Part shown: positions 1 through 7,179 of the stretch, piece by piece
How the letters are laid out: each line of letters begins with the position of its first letter
Numbering within the stretch: position 1 is the stretch's first letter
Assembly (NCBI GenBank): GCA_028527945.1
Contig: JAQQAK010000374.1
Span: 1-7,932, forward strand
Direction: 5' to 3'
DNA length: 7,932 bases
Source: Spirochaetaceae bacterium
GTDB taxonomy: Bacteria > Spirochaetota > Spirochaetia > UBA9216
Program-made: the position numbers and the translations under genes
Notes under the pieces: generated by a model
What the model was told of the DNA's origin: nothing
Databases searched by the model: none
Seen by the model: the letters and a program-made list of their open reading frames with translations, nothing else

Positions 1-1981
1 TCATATAAGGAACTTCCAAAGCTTCAACAGCTTCTGAAAAACCATAATCATTCATATCTCCACAAATAATAACATTAGCATTAGAATCCATGGTTAAACA
101 TTTTGCAGCAAATTCCGCTACAGCTTCCGCCTGTTTAACTCTTTTAGCTTCACTGCTAAAAACAGGAGGCTGTACAGCTCCAAAAACAGGAGAATCACCT
201 AATTTTGATTTAAGATGGCAACCTATTATAATAATAGGTTCATCATTAAATTCAAAACATCCAACTAAAGGTCTTCGACTATTATTGAACGAACTATCTA
301 AAATACGTCCAGGATTTTGAGAAAGCATTATGTTTCCATCATTATCCTTTACAGGGCATGTTTGATCATCAAAATCAGCATCTCCGACTTTAGTAAAGTT
401 TACCCTGTTTGTATTATAAAGAAAGCCAACCCGTATATTCATTCCAGGTTTTCCTCCTTCATTACCGTCCTCAGGGGCAATGTCTGTATAAGAATAGTTT
501 AATGAAGAATCTATAGCCTTTATCTTTGTTATAAGCTTTTTAGCATTTCCTTCAGCTGAAGTTTCTCCATCAGGAATATAGTAACTGTTCATTGTATTCT
601 GGTATAAAACTTTTGTAGGATAATCATCACCCATTTCTACAAGAACAATAATATCAGGAGAACCAAGATTATTTACTATATCATCCGCTAAAGCTGTAGC
701 TTTCTGATTTCTATCATCATAATTATCTGCATCTTCAGCAGTTTCACTGTCATCTTCCCATTCTGGACCGTAGTTCTCAATATTGTAAACCGCTACAGTT
801 AGAGTTTCTGAATCACCTACAATGGTTGTGGTTTCCTCAGATAGATCATCAGCATATACACCATTAACTGAGCCTATATCAGAAGAACTTGCCGGATTTA
901 CAGTATAGATACCATTCCCTGTATAGCTTACAACTCCTGTGACATCTCCAGCTGAAAAGGAAGAACCAGCAAGAGGATTATCGTCATAGTCTTCCCAGTA
1001 AATAAAACACCTTTCAGGATTCTGAACATTATCGACAAGAAGATAACCTCCGTTATCTGTAATTATTCCATCAAGATTCATGTGAGCACCCCCATTAAGA
1101 ATACAAGGAAAATTACAGTAACTGTCTTCTCCAACTGTCAAAGGATCTTCAAGTTTAACCCTCATACCTTCCATTGGTTCCCAGAAATTTATAACATTTT
1201 CATCTGTATCATAAGGAATATTTTTACCATTATCACCTATTTCTATAGCTTCAGGCAGAGTATTATTTGAACTTAATATTGTAACAATAGGCTTATCAAT
1301 CATTGTGATTGTAAGATAGCCATCACTGTAACCAAGATAATTAGCAACGCTCTGCTCATCTACTGTTCCAGAAACTTTTACAAGATCTCCTACTGTCAAA
1401 TCTGTAGGAACAGTCTCATACAGTGGTTCATCTAATTCTGAATGAGTTTTTACAAAGATACCGTCTGATGTAGAGTCGTTTCCATCTCCTTCAGGATCCT
1501 GCATAAAAAATCCTTTTTCTTCATTAGAATAAAGGCAAGTAACAATTCCTTCTATATTATATACAGCCTGCCCCTTTATAGGAGAAGTATGGCCAGTTCC
1601 CTGAATTACTCCAATGGGAATGTTATCATCTGTATAAGCCGTAAGACTTAAATCAGACTTATCCTCCCATACCAAACTAAGGCAATCAGATTCCAGATTT
1701 GATGCTATAGTATAATCATACAAATATGCCTCAATACTATAGCGTCCAGGACTTATTCCGGTTATCGTGAATTTTCCAGAACTATCTGTCGTTGCTTCAT
1801 ATGTTTCTGTACAAATTATAGTTATCTTAACATCAGCCAAAGGAGTTCCATCAGAAGTTAAGACCTGGCCTGACACAGTCCTGTTATTTCCTGATTGCTC
1901 AGTGAATAAATCACAAGAATTGAATATAGTCACAGAAAGCATGGCCAGGAATATTAAAATTCCTTTCTTATTTTTTTTCAT
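1..1981 (-). CDS. ExeM/NucH-like extracellular nuclease lipoprotein (EEP family), C-terminus beyond window
   Basis: Probable secreted Mg-dependent nuclease. The frame is open from ATG at 1981 to the left edge (660 codons, no stop), so the end is missing. Residues 1-23 form a lipoprotein signal (KK-rich start, hydrophobic core, IFNSC with C23 as the lipidated Cys). Residues 35-90 resemble a carboxypeptidase-regulatory/Cna-B beta-sandwich (TVSGQVL, DSSGKFTITGISPGRYSI). Residues 140-235 match the OB-fold domain typical of ExeM/NucH and YhcR nucleases (EGIVTCLY, GFFMQDPEGDG, TSDGIFV); a second related segment lies at about 270-360. The EEP domain starts near 394, with N400 (VAVYNIEN), E449 (IIVLVEM), R569/R570, H589 (GCHLKSK) and D642/N644 (ICGDMND). 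The terminal SDH motif would lie outside the window. An AGGAG site 6 bases upstream supports the start. The gene begins 9 bases after the outer-membrane gene stop. The known family degrades extracellular DNA; substrate here is inferred. Confidence 0.88.
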   Translation of the reverse strand, partial: MKKNKKGILIFLAMLSVTIFNSCDLFTEQSGNNRTVSGQVLTSDGTPLADVKITIICTETYEATTDSSGKFTITGISPGRYSIEAYLYDYTIASNLESDCLSLVWEDKSDLSLTAYTDDNIPIGVIQGTGHTSPIKGQAVYNIEGIVTCLYSNEEKGFFMQDPEGDGNDSTSDGIFVKTHSELDEPLYETVPTDLTVGDLVKVSGTVDEQSVANYLGYSDGYLTITMIDKPIVTILSSNNTLPEAIEIGDNGKNIPYDTDENVINFWEPMEGMRVKLEDPLTVGEDSYCNFPCILNGGAHMNLDGIITDNGGYLLVDNVQNPERCFIYWEDYDDNPLAGSSFSAGDVTGVVSYTGNGIYTVNPASSSDIGSVNGVYADDLSEETTTIVGDSETLTVAVYNIENYGPEWEDDSETAEDADNYDDRNQKATALADDIVNNLGSPDIIVLVEMGDDYPTKVLYQNTMNSYYIPDGETSAEGNAKKLITKIKAIDSSLNYSYTDIAPEDGNEGGKPGMNIRVGFLYNTNRVNFTKVGDADFDDQTCPVKDNDGNIMLSQNPGRILDSSFNNSRRPLVGCFEFNDEPIIIIGCHLKSKLGDSPVFGAVQPPVFSSEAKRVKQAEAVAEFAAKCLTMDSNANVIICGDMNDYGFSEAVEALEVPYM

Positions 1982-1987
1982 GACCAT

Positions 1988-1992
1988 CTCCT
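1988..1992 (-). promoter_or_regulatory. Shine-Dalgarno of the ExeM-like gene, overlapping the upstream stop codon
   Basis: AGGAG on the minus strand sits 6 bases before ATG at 1981 and shares bases with the TAG stop (1993-1991) of the preceding gene. This arrangement fits translational coupling: ribosomes finishing the outer-membrane protein gene would expose or directly reload at this site. Confidence 0.75.
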
Positions 1993-3877
1993 AGTATGAA
2001 AGCCTTGTACTTATAGAGGCGCCCCAAACCCTGTTATCATATGAGTCATTATAAGCTTCAACTCTTCCAATAAATGAGATTGCTTCTACCGGGGTATATA
2101 CTAGTCTTACAAGTCCTGTTATAGGATGATCACCATAAACACCGACTTCAACGTCTCCCGAAATTGGAAGACTCATAGCTTTTGCAAGAATTAGATCAAA
2201 GAAATTTGTACAGTTAAAATCTCTGAAAATATCAGATTTACCAAAATTAAAATTAAGTCCTGCTCGCCATCCAGCTCTCTTGTCATCTGTCAACATATTT
2301 TGCATTTTAAAATATATAGCAAGCTCTCTATTAAAGATTTTCATCATATCAAGAGTAAGTCCGTACTCAAGAGCCATTGCGCTTGAAAGGCTTGTGTTAT
2401 CAAAATCATCATCAAGAGAACGTTCTGTAAAGCGATCCTCTACACAGTTTCCGTAGTCATCTCCGCCATATTCTTCACTTTTCCATCTAAAATAAACTGA
2501 AGGCTGAATACCACAGTAATCGAGAGTAAGAAGACCTCCGGCCGCGTAACCAAGAGCCTCTTCTCCTTCCTGATATTCATCATCGTAACCAAGAATGTTT
2601 CCTTCAGCATCAAGGTTAAGATCGAAAGAAGCATTACCGTTATATCTTCTAATAAAATGCGGCTGCATTGGAACATTTAGAGTTGTATTCAAGGTTAAAG
2701 AACCAGCTGAGTTAATTGGATGCATGATATCAAGAACACCGCCCTCGAACCCTATCAAAGTATTGAGTTCAGAATATTTAAAATTATTCTTAAAAGCATA
2801 TTGAGTATTAAAAAGAATACCTTTATCTGAAGCCTCGCCATCATATTCTTCTGAACTTAACGTAGACCAATCTTCAGCTATAGTGCTTTGTCCTCCACTC
2901 ATCTGAAACCTTAACCCACCAGTTAAGCCGGGGATAATAGCATCAGTTATAGATACAGAAGCTCCAAGACCTTTCTCATCCTGAGCTGCTCGATTTGATT
3001 CGATCATATCACCAACAGACAAGTAATTTGTCTGCCAGGAAAAACAGAAATCGAAGATACCAGCAATATTTGTAAACTCAAGTTTTGTGTTATAAAGAAC
3101 ATCCTCAATCGCAGTGCTTGTTGAAGCACCAAAAACATAAGCCTGATATTCTTCCCATGCCCTTTTCTCTAATTTTGCTAGTGTAAGCGCATCGCCAGAC
3201 AAGTTAAACTGATCAGGTAGATCATCATTAGCCTGAATATCAATATCTGAAGAGATAGCATTAATTCTTAGTTCAATCATCTTTTTAACTTCATCATAAA
3301 GAAGCCGCGCATCATACCAGATTGCTTCTGTCCACTCTACATCTTCGATATCTGTAACAGTACTACCTGTAATAAACTGTGTCTGGCCTGTTTCACTTCC
3401 ATATTCTGTTGTTGGCCATACAAGTTTTGGTAAACCAAACTCAAAACGATTATTCTCATACCAGTCAATCATTGTTTGAAGAATATCATAATAATTTTCA
3501 TTACTGTCATCATCGTCTATAGAACTTTCATCATCAAGTAACGCAGCCGCGAGATTTATAGATGAAGAAAAGCGCCATTTTGCAGCTTTTTCAAGAAGAT
3601 CATCTTTCTCATTAGAGGTAATATCACCAGAGAGATAGGCTCTGTCGATCTCAGCCTTATCAGAAAGATACCCACCGATATCAACATTAAGAAGTGTACT
3701 TAAAAAGGTTGAATTGATTGTTACACCAGGAATGTCTTCAGTGGTTAAAGTGTCACTCATATTTTCATTTGCAACAGTAAAGTCAAGATCCAGACCGAGA
3801 TCCAAATCTCCTGCGGCTACTGTAAAACATGGAAATATGAATAGCAGCAGCAATGAAGGGATTAATCTTTTTTTCAC
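1991..3877 (-). CDS. Probable outer-membrane beta-barrel protein, unrecognised family
   Basis: Exported 628-residue protein that I cannot place in a named family. The GTG at 3877 is preferred over an upstream in-frame ATG at 3913, because AGGAG lies 8 bases before the GTG and because the GTG start puts VKKRLIPS plus a hydrophobic stretch directly at the N-terminus as a signal peptide (cleavage likely after TVAA, about residue 22). The Cys in FPCF is preceded by Pro, so a lipobox is unlikely. Residues about 85-250 look largely helical, with Trp/Tyr-rich segments and an acidic patch at 114-124. From about 260 to the end there are alternating hydrophobic/polar, aromatic-rich strands, and the chain ends in a strand with a terminal aromatic (STRLSY), as in many outer-membrane barrels. 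It lies between two EEP nuclease genes, 25 bases after one and 9 before the other. A role in substrate or product passage or in nuclease display is inference only. Confidence 0.7.
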   Translation of the reverse strand: MKKRLIPSLLLLFIFPCFTVAAGDLDLGLDLDFTVANENMSDTLTTEDIPGVTINSTFLSTLLNVDIGGYLSDKAEIDRAYLSGDITSNEKDDLLEKAAKWRFSSSINLAAALLDDESSIDDDDSNENYYDILQTMIDWYENNRFEFGLPKLVWPTTEYGSETGQTQFITGSTVTDIEDVEWTEAIWYDARLLYDEVKKMIELRINAISSDIDIQANDDLPDQFNLSGDALTLAKLEKRAWEEYQAYVFGASTSTAIEDVLYNTKLEFTNIAGIFDFCFSWQTNYLSVGDMIESNRAAQDEKGLGASVSITDAIIPGLTGGLRFQMSGGQSTIAEDWSTLSSEEYDGEASDKGILFNTQYAFKNNFKYSELNTLIGFEGGVLDIMHPINSAGSLTLNTTLNVPMQPHFIRRYNGNASFDLNLDAEGNILGYDDEYQEGEEALGYAAGGLLTLDYCGIQPSVYFRWKSEEYGGDDYGNCVEDRFTERSLDDDFDNTSLSSAMALEYGLTLDMMKIFNRELAIYFKMQNMLTDDKRAGWRAGLNFNFGKSDIFRDFNCTNFFDLILAKAMSLPISGDVEVGVYGDHPITGLVRLVYTPVEAISFIGRVEAYNDSYDNRVWGASISTRLSY

Positions 3878-3885
3878 GTAATATT

Positions 3886-3890
3886 CTCCT
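3886..3890 (-). promoter_or_regulatory. Ribosome binding site that selects the GTG start of the outer-membrane gene
   Basis: AGGAG (within AAAGGAGAAT) lies 8 bases upstream of GTG at 3877. The competing ATG at 3913 falls inside the end of the preceding nuclease gene and would add 12 charged or polar residues ahead of the signal peptide, so this site decides the start. Confidence 0.8.
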
Positions 3891-3902
3891 TTTACCCTTA
3901 TG

Positions 3903-5162
3903 TCAGAATTCAAAAGAGCAAACTACTGGGTAATGATCAGAATAGCTGCTCCAGTCTGTTTTTATTTTTAAGCTAGATGCAATACATTTTTCATATAAAG
4001 AAGGTGAAACAATAATATGGTCAAGAAGACTCAAGTATGTTGAGGTTTTATACTGCTGAGTTCTTTTTTTAGGAAGAAGACTATAGTTTATTGATATAAA
4101 ATCGTTAATTGAATCGCTGTCTGCTTTCATCAATAGATGCCCAAGAGTTCCGATTGTATCCACAGTACTCCCTTTTATATCAAAATCAAGCTCATTATCA
4201 GTAAAATCTGATGGACCAATAAGCCCTCCATCTCGATTAATGCCATCTCCCATAGTGTTCATGTCTCCCAGAATAACTATGTAACCTGATGAAGTGTCGT
4301 CATTTGATAAAATATATTGCCTTAAAGCCGAACTTTGAGCACGTCTTCTTTTTTGATCTGTTTCAGCAGTTCCTGAATCGAGATGGCAGACATAAAAAAC
4401 AACTTCATGTTCATTAAAAACTATTTCAAAACAATACACTGGTCTATGATATGCAAAACTCATTGTATCTCCAGATACAGGATCTACAGCGCTTGAGTAT
4501 GCCACTTTACCAGTATTTTCTATTTCGTATTTACTAAATATCAAAAAACCATCTTCACCGCTATTTGCGGCACAATATGATGTATATGGCATCGTGATAC
4601 CTTCTATTTTTAGAGCGGACTCAAGACCAGCCTCATCATCTGATTGAGTTTCTTCCATCACTATTACATCAACTTCTTCACTTGAGACAAACTCAGCAGC
4701 AGCAGTATAAGAACCAGAAATACTAAAGTCTTCCATGTTCCAACATGCAATTCTTAGACTGTTTTCTGTATCTTCAGATTCATCATCAGTGGAGTCATCA
4801 GCCTCACTTACTGTTTGACTCCAAGAAGAAGTTTCAACCTCAACTATAACCTCATCCCAATCTGTAATATTTCCACAATCAGCCATAACGCCAATAGTAA
4901 ACGTTCCAGACTCTTCAGGTGTATAAATATAGCTTCCAAGGCTTTCTCTCTTCATGCTCACATTATCAACACACCAGGTGTAGACAGGACTACTTCCATC
5001 AGGAACATTGCTGCAGACAGCGTTAAAAGTTGAAGAAGAACCAGATGTTAGTACACCTTCTGGAATACTAATACTTACTGAGAAATCAGTACTGCTATTA
5101 GCCGAGCATGAAGATATTACGGTTAGAATGAATATAATTATGGTCAGAAGTTTTCTGTTCAA
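3903..5162 (-). CDS. EEP-family nuclease/phosphodiesterase lipoprotein
   Basis: Likely surface-anchored metal-dependent phosphodiesterase or nuclease of the DNase I-like superfamily. The chosen TTG start (5162) gives 419 residues with a lipoprotein signal: MNRKLL, hydrophobic core, VISSC with C19 as lipid site. AAAGGA lies 9 bases upstream. A further in-frame TTG at 5213 sits beside the upstream hairpin and would bury the signal peptide. Residues about 27-110 form a PKD/Ig-like beta domain (YTWCVDN; SGTFTIGV). Residues 119-135 are an acidic Ser/Asp/Glu linker. The EEP domain begins near 136: N142 (RIACWNMEDF), E170 (VIVMEETQ), R240 (YHRPVYCF), H260 (YVCHLDSG), D300 and N302 (VILGDMNT), D381 (LLDHIIV) and S408-D409-H410 (YSDHYPV). 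All expected catalytic and metal-binding positions appear intact. It lacks the OB-fold domains of the ExeM-like gene, so the two are not simple duplicates. Substrate (DNA, RNA, phospholipid or other phosphoester) cannot be told from sequence. Confidence 0.88.
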   Translation of the reverse strand: MNRKLLTIIIFILTVISSCSANSSTDFSVSISIPEGVLTSGSSSTFNAVCSNVPDGSSPVYTWCVDNVSMKRESLGSYIYTPEESGTFTIGVMADCGNITDWDEVIVEVETSSWSQTVSEADDSTDDESEDTENSLRIACWNMEDFSISGSYTAAAEFVSSEEVDVIVMEETQSDDEAGLESALKIEGITMPYTSYCAANSGEDGFLIFSKYEIENTGKVAYSSAVDPVSGDTMSFAYHRPVYCFEIVFNEHEVVFYVCHLDSGTAETDQKRRRAQSSALRQYILSNDDTSSGYIVILGDMNTMGDGINRDGGLIGPSDFTDNELDFDIKGSTVDTIGTLGHLLMKADSDSINDFISINYSLLPKKRTQQYKTSTYLSLLDHIIVSPSLYEKCIASSLKIKTDWSSYSDHYPVVCSFEF

Positions 5163-5171
5163 GAGAATGAA

Positions 5172-5177
5172 TCCTTT
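5172..5177 (-). promoter_or_regulatory. Ribosome binding site supporting the TTG start of the EEP lipoprotein
   Basis: AAAGGA lies 9 bases before TTG at 5162. It is downstream of the terminator-like hairpin and its T-tract, so it remains free for ribosomes on any read-through transcript. No in-frame ATG is available before the signal peptide, which makes this the only well-placed start. Confidence 0.65.
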
Positions 5178-5183
5178 AGGCTT

Positions 5184-5210
5184 AAAAATCCCTCCACCAT
5201 AGCGAAGGGA
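5184..5210 (-). terminator. Hairpin plus T-tract: intrinsic terminator or attenuator between two operon genes
   Basis: On the minus strand TCCCTTC pairs with GGAGGGA (7 pairs, one of them T-G) around an 8-base loop GCTATGGT, followed directly by TTTTT. It starts about 20 bases after the stop of the 604-residue lipoprotein gene and ends before the ribosome binding site of the EEP gene. No promoter fits between the hairpin and the EEP start. The downstream genes therefore probably depend on read-through, making this a partial terminator. Confidence 0.6.
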
Positions 5211-5231
5211 CAAATTATTGTTTAATTTAAA

Positions 5232-7046
5232 TTATTTTGCACCAACAACGACATTGTCTATTTCCCAAGTATCAGTTCCTGAAGTTTCACTTACATATTT
5301 GAGAGCAATATAAACCGTATTTCCAATATATGTAGATAAATCAGCAGAAACTTCCGTATAAGTTTTTGTAGTCGAAGGAAGAGTAACAGAAAGATCTGTA
5401 AACGCACTATCAGTAGGGGTACTTGTTCCATCATAAGAAGTTGAGACCAATACAGTTAAATCATCGCCCCCTCCATAAGATCCATAAAGATTTGCATATA
5501 AAGTTAACTTAGCAGCATTACTGTAAGATGTTAAATCAACACTAGTAATAAGCCAATCTTCATTGTCATAACTAGTTCCGCTATTATATCCGCTCATATA
5601 GGCACATCCAGAGGAGTCGATGCCATAGCTTGATTTATATGTCCATTCCTGATCTCCTGTTACAGAGGTTGCAGTCCATTTACTCAAATCTGTTGAAAAA
5701 TCATCAGAAAATACAGTTGTATATACACTAACTATCATTGTAGCACTATTGCTGCCGGGACTGGCCTTATAGCCGGAGCCATCAGATACAGTAAGAATAA
5801 TAGTTTCATCTGAATCTGCTCCTGACTCTGCAGCTATTGTTACTGTAGCAGAGGAGCTTCCTGCGTCTATTGTAACAGTGTCACTTGATACATCTGAACA
5901 AGTATAATCTGTATCTTTAGTAGCAGTTCCTGATAGTTTTGCAGAAACTGTTAACGCACTGGTTGTTGAACCAGTTCTTGAAATTGTAAAAGTATTACTG
6001 CCGCCTGCTTTAACTGTTGAAGAAGTTTCCGCAACAGACACTACTACATAACTTGATACAGTTACATCACCTTTTGCGGTGGCAACGCTGTCACAGCTAC
6101 AAACGTCTGTATCACCATTTATTTGCACACCACTAGAACATGATGTTGAATCATCAGCTAACCAAAGCCCAGCTGAAACAAGACTTGTAAAAAGTGTTGC
6201 AACATCGTCTGAAAACCAGTATTTTTTTGACGCATTATCTATAGAATCATTAAATGGAAGAATACTAATAACATTACTACTTGAAGGATCTCCAGAACCT
6301 GTTTGTATAAAAAACATACCATAAGTATCGCCGTCATTAACATATTTATTTTCAGATTCAAAATCCCATCTGCTATCGTCACCCTTTACTGTTGTGTCAG
6401 CAGTTCCAGTCCAGTTATTTGAATGTATTCTAATAATATCTCCATCAGCAATTGAAGCAGATATGTTTGAAGAACTTATAGCGGTATTTAAATATTTATA
6501 ACTGCCATATTTTATATACCATTCTGATCCAAGAGCACTTATGTCATTAATAGTAACATCAAACCAAGCATCACCACTTGCTACATCAGGATTATCCGCA
6601 GACGTTATAAACTTTGAGACATAAGCTGCAATGGAACCTGCTTCACTTACTGTAACAGTAAATGTACCTGTAGCACTTACATCATTAGTAGAATCAGAAG
6701 CTGTAATTGTAAAAGAAAGTGTAGCAGCAACTGATTGATTAACAGTAATAGTTCCACTCCAGCTTGAATCACCTTCAGTCATTGAAACAGCAGATGATAA
6801 ACTGTCTCCAGAAATAACAACACTATCAGCTACAGCACTGCCAGCACCAGTAACTGCAACCTCTACAGTAATATCCTTACTTTCTCCAGCAGTTGCAGTT
6901 GTCGCTGAAAGAGTTGGAGTTCCCACAGTAAGAGTTGGTGTTGTACTTCCGACCTCAACTGTATCATCGTTACAGCCAACAGTCAAAAACGTAACTACAC
7001 CAAAAATTACGAGCATAGCCCACATGGTTTTAAGAGTTCTTTTCAT
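5232..7046 (-). CDS. Modular surface lipoprotein: Ig-like, Calx-beta and choice-of-anchor-J-like domains
   Basis: A 604-residue exported lipoprotein, probably displayed on the cell surface for binding or adhesion; no enzymatic motif is visible. Residues 1-25 are a signal with lipobox LTVGC (C25). Residues about 40-135 form an Ig-like beta-sandwich rich in Ser/Thr/Val. Residues about 139-330 are a segment I do not recognise, perhaps distantly like a lamin-tail domain, containing C303, C316 and C318. Residues about 331-441 match Calx-beta (GTATKDTDYTC, ATVTIAAESGADSDETIILTVSDGSGY). Residues about 445-604 match the choice-of-anchor-J/cleaved-adhesin type jelly roll (FSDDFSTDLSKW, NEDWLITSVDLTSYSNA, WEIDNVVV). 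The ATG at 7046 has GAGGAG 11 bases upstream. It is the first gene of the exported-protein run and is followed by a terminator-like hairpin, suggesting higher expression than the nucleases downstream. Domain composition resembles proteins found beside secreted nucleases in other bacteria; a substrate-binding role here is inferred. Confidence 0.82.
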   Translation of the reverse strand: MKRTLKTMWAMLVIFGVVTFLTVGCNDDTVEVGSTTPTLTVGTPTLSATTATAGESKDITVEVAVTGAGSAVADSVVISGDSLSSAVSMTEGDSSWSGTITVNQSVAATLSFTITASDSTNDVSATGTFTVTVSEAGSIAAYVSKFITSADNPDVASGDAWFDVTINDISALGSEWYIKYGSYKYLNTAISSSNISASIADGDIIRIHSNNWTGTADTTVKGDDSRWDFESENKYVNDGDTYGMFFIQTGSGDPSSSNVISILPFNDSIDNASKKYWFSDDVATLFTSLVSAGLWLADDSTSCSSGVQINGDTDVCSCDSVATAKGDVTVSSYVVVSVAETSSTVKAGGSNTFTISRTGSTTSALTVSAKLSGTATKDTDYTCSDVSSDTVTIDAGSSSATVTIAAESGADSDETIILTVSDGSGYKASPGSNSATMIVSVYTTVFSDDFSTDLSKWTATSVTGDQEWTYKSSYGIDSSGCAYMSGYNSGTSYDNEDWLITSVDLTSYSNAAKLTLYANLYGSYGGGDDLTVLVSTSYDGTSTPTDSAFTDLSVTLPSTTKTYTEVSADLSTYIGNTVYIALKYVSETSGTDTWEIDNVVVGAK

Positions 7047-7122
7047 TTTAGTTTTTTCTCCTCAAGAAAATCGCCGATCAAATAGACCGTATATCTTTTT
7101 ATAGAGAAAATACTAAAATCAT

Positions 7123-7151
7123 ATTATAAATAATTGATTAGTCTTAAATAA
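7123..7151 (-). promoter_or_regulatory. Candidate sigma-70-like promoter for the exported nuclease operon
   Basis: A perfect TATAAT (-10) at 7128-7123 lies 17 bases downstream of a poor -35 candidate TTATTT (7151-7146), in the only sizeable intergenic gap ahead of the four-gene run. It would give a leader of roughly 70 bases before ATG at 7046. In such AT-rich DNA a TATAAT can occur by chance, so confidence is low. Confidence 0.3.
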
Positions 7152-7169
7152 AAATAAAATTAAATTATG

Positions 7170-7179
7170 ATTTGCAAAT
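7170..7179. other. Perfect 10-base palindrome ATTTGCAAAT in the AT-rich intergenic region
   Basis: The intergenic region 7080-7266 is strongly AT-rich. It contains the self-complementary ATTTGCAAAT about 20 bases upstream of the candidate -35, and partly overlapping it AAATAT-ATATA-ATATTT (7176-7192). These could be a regulator site or an UP-like element. Chance is also plausible given the base composition. I see no convincing terminator for the TPR-SH3 gene in this region. Confidence 0.2.

Noticed and set aside
90..502. Two short plus-strand open frames (90-320 and 317-502)
   Set aside because: They lie opposite the conserved EEP domain of the ExeM-like gene and have no recognisable domain; they are antisense shadows.
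1082..1994. Plus-strand open frames at 1082-1270 and 1767-1994
   Set aside because: Both are antisense to the continuous ExeM-like reading frame, low in complexity and unlike any protein I know.
2440..2804. Minus-strand frame 2440-2676 and plus-strand frame 2595-2804 inside the outer-membrane gene
   Set aside because: They are out-of-frame or opposite-strand overlaps within a gene that has a signal peptide and consistent barrel-like composition.
3878..3913. ATG at 3913 as the start of the outer-membrane protein
   Set aside because: It overlaps the end of the upstream gene, adds 12 non-signal residues and lacks a placed Shine-Dalgarno; GTG at 3877 has AGGAG at 8 bases and an immediate signal peptide.
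4815..5202. Plus-strand frames 4815-5033 and 5008-5202
   Set aside because: They are antisense to the PKD-like domain and signal peptide of the EEP lipoprotein and have no independent support.
6079..6324. Plus-strand frame of 81 codons
   Set aside because: It is antisense to the modular lipoprotein and arises from its biased Ser/Thr/Asp codon composition.
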